Origin: Salinivirgaceae bacterium
GTDB taxonomy: Bacteria > Bacteroidota > Bacteroidia > Bacteroidales > SZUA-534
Assembly: GCA_016342715.1 (NCBI GenBank)
Contig: JAEINW010000029.1
Coordinates: forward strand, 1 to 33,524
DNA: 33,524 nt
Direction of reading: 5' to 3'
The position numbers and the translations under genes are program-made. Positions within the stretch are counted from its first letter, which is position 1. Every line of letters begins with the position of its first letter. A model generated the notes under the pieces. The model was not told the DNA's origin and made no database searches. It worked only from the letters and a program-made list of their open reading frames with translations. Shown here piece by piece: positions 17,688 to 24,476 of this stretch.

Positions 17688-18814
17688 TGATTAGCCCAAA
17701 AACTTTTTATACTTGGCTTGGTGAAAGCCAAGTAGATTTTTTTAGCGGTGTACCTGATTCTTTATTGAAGGATATTTGCGCATACATTACAGATAATGCG
17801 CCTAAGAAAAACCATATTATTGCAGCAAACGAAGGAAACTCTATTGCTTTAGCTGCTGGCTATCATATGGCCACCAATAAAATACCCTTAGTTTATATGC
17901 AAAATTCGGGTATTGGAAATGCTATAAACCCTCTTCTTTCACTTACCGATAAACAGGTTTATAATATTCCTTTATTACTTATGATAGGTTGGAGAGGAGA
18001 ACCTGGTAAAAAAGATGAACCTCAGCATGTGAAACAAGGGGAAGTTACTTTGGGTTTGCTAGATGCAATGAATATACCTTATTTAGTAATAAGTGAGGAT
18101 GAACAAAAAGCTTCTGAACAAATTAAGCTAGCTATTGCTCAAATAAAAGAAACAAATGAACCTTTTGCCATTGTAATAAAAAAAGGAACATTTGAAAAAT
18201 ATTCTCTCAAAGAAAGCATAAAGAATAATTACGAACTTTCCCGTGAAGATTCTATCAAACAAATAGTTAATCAACTACATGGTGATGAAATTATAGTTTC
18301 AACCACTGGCAAAACTTCACGCGAATTATTTGAGTGTAGAGCAAGTTTGAAACAAGCTCATAATTCCGATTTTCTTACTGTTGGATGCATGGGACATGCC
18401 AGTCAAATTGCTTTAGGAATTGCACTAAACAAACCTAACAAAAAAGTAATTTGCATTGATGGAGACGGAGCATTACTTATGCATATGGGAGGTTTAGCTA
18501 TTACGGGAAGTATGGCTCCAAATAATTTTACACATATAGTAATAAATAATGGAGCACACGAATCGGTTGGTGGACAACCTACGGTAGGTTTTGATATTGA
18601 TGTGCCAACATTAGCAAAAGCAAATAATTACAAATTTGCCACATCAGTTACAAATGCTAAAGAACTTGAGCAGGCACTTCAAAATATTACTGAAGATTCA
18701 TGTCCTAGTTTAATTGAGATAAAAGTTAGTATTGGTTCTAGAGACGATTTAGGACGTCCAACAATAAAACCAGTAGATAACAAGTTAGATTTTATGAAAA
18801 ATTTAAAATCGTAA
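17687..18814 (+). CDS. aepY: Phosphonopyruvate decarboxylase
   Basis: A 375-residue thiamine-diphosphate enzyme that decarboxylates phosphonopyruvate to phosphonoacetaldehyde, the step that pulls the unfavourable PEP mutase equilibrium forward. The N-terminal pyrimidine-binding half includes FFSGVPDSLLKD near 18-29 and the catalytic glutamate E49 in ANEGN. The ThDP-binding motif starts at GDG (259-261) and ends at NNG (287-289), with HESVGGQPT following. Length and motifs fit the Ppd/AepY family throughout. The gene overlaps both neighbours by one base (TAATG each side), so the three phosphonate genes are translationally coupled. Confidence 0.93.
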   Translation: MISPKTFYTWLGESQVDFFSGVPDSLLKDICAYITDNAPKKNHIIAANEGNSIALAAGYHMATNKIPLVYMQNSGIGNAINPLLSLTDKQVYNIPLLLMIGWRGEPGKKDEPQHVKQGEVTLGLLDAMNIPYLVISEDEQKASEQIKLAIAQIKETNEPFAIVIKKGTFEKYSLKESIKNNYELSREDSIKQIVNQLHGDEIIVSTTGKTSRELFECRASLKQAHNSDFLTVGCMGHASQIALGIALNKPNKKVICIDGDGALLMHMGGLAITGSMAPNNFTHIVINNGAHESVGGQPTVGFDIDVPTLAKANNYKFATSVTNAKELEQALQNITEDSCPSLIEIKVSIGSRDDLGRPTIKPVDNKLDFMKNLKS

Positions 18815-19932
18815 TGCAACAAAAGGTTTTTCGTGAAAATCAGCTAGATAATCTTAAGTCTTTAATAAAAAATATAGACTCGGAAAAAATATTTTTGGTT
18901 CGAGCCAATAAATCTTATCATACATCGGGAGCAGAGTTATTTATTAATCAATTAGTAAATAACTCAGCTCTTACTTCTTTTTATGATTTTGATCCCAATC
19001 CACAATTAGAAGATCTTAAAAAAGGAATTTCCATATTCCAAAAGGGTAATTTTGATTTAATATTATGTATTGGTGGTGGAAGTGTTTTGGATATGGCCAA
19101 GCTAATTAGTGTCTTTGCTCATCAGAATAACAATTTTGAAGACCTAGTGATTGGCAAAGCTAAATTAGAAAATACTAAAACACCAATAGTAGCCATTCCA
19201 ACCACAGCAGGTACAGGAGCTGAAGCAACTCATTTTGCAGTACTTTATATAAACAAAAAAAAGTACTCAATTGGTCATTCTGCAATTTTACCTGACATTG
19301 TTTATATTTCCGCTGATTTTTCCTTATCAGCAAATGCGTACTTAACTGCATGTACAGGTTTAGATGCATTTTGTCAGGCTGTAGAATCACTTTGGAGTGT
19401 AAATACCAATGCAGAATCTGAAATTTTTGCCTTAGAAGCTATTGAAATGATTTGGCACAATCTGCAAAAAGCAGTGCAAGAAAATGATAAAGCTTCCAAA
19501 TCCATAATGCAAGAAGCTTCTTTTTTAGCTGGAAAAGCAATCAATATCACAAAAACAACGGCACCTCATGCACTTTCATATGCTTTCACAAGTTATTATA
19601 ATATTCCTCATGGACATGCAGTTGCATTAAGCCTGCCTTTCTTTCTGGAATATAACTATGGGTTAACTAATATTGATTGTACAGATAAAAGTGACCCGCA
19701 AAAAGTAAAACAGAGAATTGATAAGCTATTGAATATTTTAAACATAAACATTAATGATTCACAAAATGTATTAGTGAAGTTCTTTGAATCATTAGGAGTT
19801 AATATAAATATATCTGAAATCATCGAAAATTTTGACCCAAATATTATTATAGATAATGTTAACTTTGAACGATTAAGCAACAACCCACGATTAGTTTCAA
19901 AAGAAGACATTAGCAACTTTTTAGGTCATTAA
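18814..19932 (+). CDS. Iron-type alcohol dehydrogenase, probable phosphonoacetaldehyde reductase
   Basis: A 372-residue group III alcohol dehydrogenase. The nucleotide-binding GGGSVLDMAK sits at 87-96 and TTAGTGAEATH near 130-140. Metal ligands are D184 (TGLDAFCQ), H252 (APHALSY) and H266 (IPHGHAV); the position of the usual second ligand histidine (D+4) is Q188. Its tight coupling to aepX and aepY indicates reduction of phosphonoacetaldehyde to 2-hydroxyethylphosphonate (HEP), as for PhpC-type reductases. No aminotransferase of the AepZ type is encoded in the window, so HEP rather than 2-aminoethylphosphonate is the predicted product. The substrate comes from context, not motif. Confidence 0.82.
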   Translation: MQQKVFRENQLDNLKSLIKNIDSEKIFLVRANKSYHTSGAELFINQLVNNSALTSFYDFDPNPQLEDLKKGISIFQKGNFDLILCIGGGSVLDMAKLISVFAHQNNNFEDLVIGKAKLENTKTPIVAIPTTAGTGAEATHFAVLYINKKKYSIGHSAILPDIVYISADFSLSANAYLTACTGLDAFCQAVESLWSVNTNAESEIFALEAIEMIWHNLQKAVQENDKASKSIMQEASFLAGKAINITKTTAPHALSYAFTSYYNIPHGHAVALSLPFFLEYNYGLTNIDCTDKSDPQKVKQRIDKLLNILNININDSQNVLVKFFESLGVNINISEIIENFDPNIIIDNVNFERLSNNPRLVSKEDISNFLGH

Positions 19933-19957
19933 TTGTAGCATAACTTAATACAAAATT

Positions 19958-20001
19958 TTATAAGAAAAGAGATGTACTTTAAAAATGAAATTATAAGAAA
20001 A
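19958..20001 (+). repeat. Short direct repeat before the TagB/TagF-like gene
   Basis: TTATAAGAAAA occurs at 19958-19968 and again at 19991-20001, 33 bases apart (about three helical turns), in the 117-base gap before the transferase gene. A small inverted repeat (TAGTAT 20004-20009, ATACTA 20019-20024) follows. A regulatory role is possible but AT-rich chance is not excluded. Confidence 0.25.
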
Positions 20002-20049
20002 TATAGTATCTCATCTCAATACTAAAATATCATTATTAAAAAATAACTA

Positions 20050-21309
20050 ATGACATTAATTATTCTTTACATCGACCCAGCATCAACCAGTGCTCTTTTA
20101 TATATTATTATTGCACTTGCTGCAACTCTTACATTTGCTTTACGTGGCTTTTTTTATAAAATTAAGAACTTGATTTTAGGAAAAGGCTTTATAAATAGTA
20201 ATGATTTTAAAAATACAGATATTATTTTTTATTCTGAAGGAAAACAATATTGGTCAGTATTTTTACCAGTAATAAAGGCTTTAGAAAATAAGAAAGTTCC
20301 ATGCGCATATTTAACATCCGATAAAGATGATCCAGGATTGAAATATCAGGCTGAAAATTATGCAAGTAAGTTTATTGGAAACCTAACCATGACCTCAGTA
20401 TATTTAAATAAATTGAAAGCTAAATTTGTGGGCATGACTACTCCTCAATTAGATGTTATGATGATACGACGTTCTAAAAACGTACAACATTATGGTCATA
20501 TAGTGCACGCTCCTATTGATGTTTTTACTTATAGAAAGTTTGCTTTTGATTATTTTGATTCTGTTTTTTGTTCAGGCCCTCACCAAATAGAAGGTATACA
20601 AAAACTAGAAGAAAAACGTGGAACTGATAAAAAAGCTTTACTAGAAACCGGATTAACTTACTACGACATAATGAAGGATGAAGTTGAAGCCTTTGGAAAA
20701 CCTGAGAAAAAAAATCCGGTGGTTTTAGTCGCTCCAACATGGAAAGAATACTCTATTTTGAACAGATTTGGAGCAAAATTCTTTGAGAGTTTGCTTGAAA
20801 ACAGCACCTACGATATTATTTTACGCCCGCACCCTCAAAGCTATGTTAGTTTTCCTGAATTAATTGGTGGAATTGAAGAACAATTTAAGGATGAACCTCG
20901 CATTTCATTTGATAGAAATCCATTGGGTACAGAAAGTATGGCAAAAGCCGATTTAATGATTGGAGACTTATCTGGTGTATTCTGGGATTTTGCATTCTTA
21001 TATTCGAAGCCATTATTATTATTAAAAACTGAATTTGACAGCATTGAAGGTTTTGAAGGTAGCGAATTAGATTACGAAATGTGGGAAATGCGTGAACGAG
21101 GACGCTTGGGTAAAATATTTGATGAAAATGATGTTGAAGGTATAAGCGATATTGTAAATAATTTATTGCAAAACCCTCCAAGTATGCAACTAGAACAATT
21201 AAAAAATGAATCGGTATTTAATTTTGGGAATGCTGGAGAAACTGCTGCCAGTCAGATAATTGACATTGTTCAAAAACTTAATAAAAATTCAGAGAATCAG
21301 CTTAATTAA
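20050..21309 (+). CDS. TagB/TagF-like CDP-glycerol glycerophosphotransferase-family protein
   Basis: A 419-residue protein with an N-terminal membrane anchor (about 5-33) and a GT-B-like glyphos-transferase domain. Family motifs are ETGLTYYD near 199-206, VLVAPTWKE at 225-233, ILRPHPQ at 257-263 and the long MAKADLMIGDLSGVFWDFAF near 297-316. Members transfer a phospho-polyol from a CDP-activated donor to a glycan or lipid, best known in teichoic acid synthesis. The anchor begins LYIDPASTS, a variant of the Y-x-D-P-G-T-G-S start found on many envelope-glycan proteins. Placed after the phosphonate genes it is the obvious candidate to use CMP-HEP as donor; that is inference. Confidence 0.82.
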   Translation: MTLIILYIDPASTSALLYIIIALAATLTFALRGFFYKIKNLILGKGFINSNDFKNTDIIFYSEGKQYWSVFLPVIKALENKKVPCAYLTSDKDDPGLKYQAENYASKFIGNLTMTSVYLNKLKAKFVGMTTPQLDVMMIRRSKNVQHYGHIVHAPIDVFTYRKFAFDYFDSVFCSGPHQIEGIQKLEEKRGTDKKALLETGLTYYDIMKDEVEAFGKPEKKNPVVLVAPTWKEYSILNRFGAKFFESLLENSTYDIILRPHPQSYVSFPELIGGIEEQFKDEPRISFDRNPLGTESMAKADLMIGDLSGVFWDFAFLYSKPLLLLKTEFDSIEGFEGSELDYEMWEMRERGRLGKIFDENDVEGISDIVNNLLQNPPSMQLEQLKNESVFNFGNAGETAASQIIDIVQKLNKNSENQLN

Positions 21310-21388
21310 TTGAATACTTGAAAAGCTATATTTTCCTTATTTTCCTGTAGATAAATTCACAGTCTCAATAATGTTTTAGGTAAAAAAA

Positions 21389-24300
21389 ATGAATATTTTC
21401 GAAATAATAATCTCCCCATTTATTTTTATAATAAAGGAAACTTTTTTGCTTAGTTATCAACTAACAGGTAATTACGGAATATCAATTATACTATTAAGTT
21501 TTTTTATTTCACTGCTTCTTTTGCCCATATTTATTCTAATTGAAAAGGCAAAAAAGAAAAATGATTCATTAAAGCTTAAAATGAAGCCTTTAATTGATGA
21601 AATTAAAAGATGCTACAAAGGTCAAGAAAGGTTTTACTACCTTAAAACTCTTAATAGACAATACAATTACAGTCCCTTTAAAGCATTAATACCAATATTA
21701 AGCTTATTACTTCAAATACCATTTTTCATTGCTGCTTATCAATTTTTAGAAAACTATGAACCATTAGCTGGTGTTAGTTTCTTATTTATTAAAAACTTAA
21801 ATGCTCCTGATGCATTATTTGGAGCTATCAATATTTTACCCATAGCAATGACTGTGGTAAATTTACTCACAGCATATTTCTATACTAGACATGGAAATAC
21901 TTCAGAACGTAAACAAATGCTTGTAATAGCAGGAGTTTTTCTTGTATTGCTATTTAACTTACCTTCTGGGCTGGTGCTGTATTGGGCCATGAATAATGTT
22001 TTTAGCTTTTTTAGGTTATTTATTACCAATAGAGAAGTGTTTAGGAAGAAAAAAGCAATCACATCTGAAGAAGGTAGGTCATATATAAAACTGAAACTTC
22101 AGATTCGGAATATTTTCCCAACTTTAAAAAAAATATTTATTGCAACAACTATTGTTGCGTCATTAAGCCAACTAAACTGGAGTTTTCAGAATAATTTTGA
22201 TCAAATAATATTACGATTATTTGGTTCTGTTTTATTTGGATTTATTATTACAATTGCTTTTGGTGTTTTTTCATTTACATACAAAAAATACAAACCTCAA
22301 TTACAAGACATTAAAATAAAACCTTCATATTTTTACTCTTTACTATTTTTTGCGCTATATTTTTGGGCAGCTGGTGAATTTTATTTTCTAAATAAGAATT
22401 TTATTCTATTAAAAATATCATTAGTGTTTCTTGTATGTTTTCAAATAATAGGTATTGTTTACATTCTACGAAATATTTCAACAAATCAAAACATACTATA
22501 TCAAATAGCATCATTTGCATTATTGTTTTCATTTATTTGTCAATTATTTTTAGGATACGTATATATTTCGCATAATGAAATTAATTTAACACTATCTAAT
22601 ATTAAAATGTCAGTAACTGATAGTTCACTGTCTGAATTAATTTTTTGCGGTATGCTATTTTCATTTTTCACCATATTTTTTTATTCAAAAGAGCATAGTA
22701 TTAAATTCTCAATACCCGATGAATCAAATTGGTTTATTTATTTACTTTCTATTTTTTATATTTCTGGCTTATTATATTTCTGGCATCCTTTGTTAATCTT
22801 CTCTTCTCATCCCCAAGCATTTGACTTTCCTGCTATAAATATTTTACAAAATAACTTAAATCTATTCATCATTTTTAATACAATTGCACTAATTTTTTAT
22901 TTATTATCACCTTTAAAAATTAAAAAAACAATATTACTTTCTATTCTATGTTTAGTTATAATTGTTTTCGTCAATTCTTCAATAATACCTTTAGATTTAG
23001 GATCTCTGCAAGAAACTAGATTTTCAGAACATGAAAAACTTGCTATTTCCCCAGGTTATTTCATTTTAGAAGCGATATTCATTTTAGCTTTATTTTACAC
23101 TGTATTATGGTTTTTAAAAAAGAAACGAAATGTCATTATTAAATATTTCTTAATCATTCTTAATTTGTTTCTAATACTTCAAAGTTTATATTCATCAATA
23201 CAAACAGGTAATTTCTTTAATTCAGGTAAAGAGATAACAAATACAAAATCTAATTTAATCCAAGGGGAATTTTCCTTTTCGAAGAATCATAAGAATGTTG
23301 TTTTTTATTTGGCTGATGGAGTTCAAGGCTGGTTTATTAAACAAATAATGGAGGAAAACCCTGATCTTAAAGAGACTTTCTCTGGTTTTACATGGTATCC
23401 AAACACCTTATCAATATCAAACTTCACTCATTCCTCAGTGCCCTCATTAATGGGAGGTTTTAATAATTCGGTTGCAAATATGAATGCTGACACTGAAAGA
23501 AATATCGAAGAAAAAGTAACTGATGCATCTATTAAATTTTATAACAAAATCAAATCGAAAGGATTTACTTTCACTAGTACTTATATGCATCATTCTAAAA
23601 TTGATAAAAGTGAATTTGATATTTATATTCCAGGATGGTATAGTAATTGGGAAAGATGGTCGCATAAATTAAATTTAGGCCCATTAAATGAAATATGGTA
23701 CTCGCGTCTTACTGAAAATGCTATATTTTATAGTGTCCCAATATTTCTTAAACCAAAAATATATAATAACAAAGAATGGCTACAATTCTATAAAAAATAT
23801 TTTTCTTCAATTGATTCCTTGGCTACCAAACAAAAAAGTCCAAGTTCATTTAAAAAATATAATTTTATAAGATTACTTCCATTTATATCTAATACTAAAA
23901 CAGATAAGCCTAGCTTTATTTATATTCATGATCAGGCTGCACATAACCCTTGGAATATTGTAAATAATAAAGGTAAAATGATTCAGAACGTATCTCCATA
24001 TGAAAATAACAAATGGATTATTGAACAATTGGGTAAGTGGATTGAATGGATGAAAGAAAATGATGTTTACAACAATACTCGAATTGTAGTTGTATCTGAC
24101 CATGGTCCAAGTTGGGGGCAATATGATGGCGAGTTTGATCTCAATTCTCCTGTTAATTGGGATAAAGATGATCCAAAAAAGATATCTCATGATAGATATT
24201 GGAGATTAAATGCTCTATTAATGGAAAAAGACTATGATAGCCAAGGAGAATTAATTGAAGACTGGCGTTTAATGAGTAATGCAGATGCCCCTGCTTTAGT

Positions 24301-24469
24301 TTTTGATGAAAATAGTCCAGCTAAAAATGATTCAACAAGTAGAGTATTAAACACATATTGGACGTTTTGGAAAAGCCATATTATTGAGCAAACAGAAATG
24401 GAAGTATTTAAACAATTTGAAGTTAAAGATAATGTGTTCGACCTAAAAAACTGGAAAAGAATTAAATAA
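21389..24469 (+). CDS. YidC/Oxa1-like domain fused to an alkaline-phosphatase/sulfatase-superfamily transferase
   Basis: A 1026-residue inner-membrane protein with three regions. Residues 1-215 are YidC/Oxa1-like: GNYGISIILLS (28-37), the KMKPLIDEIKRCYKG cytoplasmic hairpin (64-78), ALIPILSLLLQIPFFIA (99-115) and NLPSGLVLYWAMNN (190-203). Residues about 245-605 hold some eight to ten further helices. Residues about 635-1026 are a periplasmic alkaline-phosphatase-superfamily domain: metal aspartate D643 (YLADG), probable nucleophile T680 in NFTHSSVPSLMGG, H852 (AAHNPW) and D904-H905 (VVSDHG). The last part resembles LtaS/OpgB/EptA-type phospho(glycerol/ethanolamine) transferases. The YidC-groove arginine is Ser41. 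It lies 79 bases after the TagB-like gene and 7 bases before a paralogue. A role in transferring a phosphonate or phosphate group outside the membrane is inferred. Confidence 0.82.
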   Translation: MNIFEIIISPFIFIIKETFLLSYQLTGNYGISIILLSFFISLLLLPIFILIEKAKKKNDSLKLKMKPLIDEIKRCYKGQERFYYLKTLNRQYNYSPFKALIPILSLLLQIPFFIAAYQFLENYEPLAGVSFLFIKNLNAPDALFGAINILPIAMTVVNLLTAYFYTRHGNTSERKQMLVIAGVFLVLLFNLPSGLVLYWAMNNVFSFFRLFITNREVFRKKKAITSEEGRSYIKLKLQIRNIFPTLKKIFIATTIVASLSQLNWSFQNNFDQIILRLFGSVLFGFIITIAFGVFSFTYKKYKPQLQDIKIKPSYFYSLLFFALYFWAAGEFYFLNKNFILLKISLVFLVCFQIIGIVYILRNISTNQNILYQIASFALLFSFICQLFLGYVYISHNEINLTLSNIKMSVTDSSLSELIFCGMLFSFFTIFFYSKEHSIKFSIPDESNWFIYLLSIFYISGLLYFWHPLLIFSSHPQAFDFPAINILQNNLNLFIIFNTIALIFYLLSPLKIKKTILLSILCLVIIVFVNSSIIPLDLGSLQETRFSEHEKLAISPGYFILEAIFILALFYTVLWFLKKKRNVIIKYFLIILNLFLILQSLYSSIQTGNFFNSGKEITNTKSNLIQGEFSFSKNHKNVVFYLADGVQGWFIKQIMEENPDLKETFSGFTWYPNTLSISNFTHSSVPSLMGGFNNSVANMNADTERNIEEKVTDASIKFYNKIKSKGFTFTSTYMHHSKIDKSEFDIYIPGWYSNWERWSHKLNLGPLNEIWYSRLTENAIFYSVPIFLKPKIYNNKEWLQFYKKYFSSIDSLATKQKSPSSFKKYNFIRLLPFISNTKTDKPSFIYIHDQAAHNPWNIVNNKGKMIQNVSPYENNKWIIEQLGKWIEWMKENDVYNNTRIVVVSDHGPSWGQYDGEFDLNSPVNWDKDDPKKISHDRYWRLNALLMEKDYDSQGELIEDWRLMSNADAPALVFDENSPAKNDSTSRVLNTYWTFWKSHIIEQTEMEVFKQFEVKDNVFDLKNWKRIK

Positions 24470-24476
24470 TTATTTT

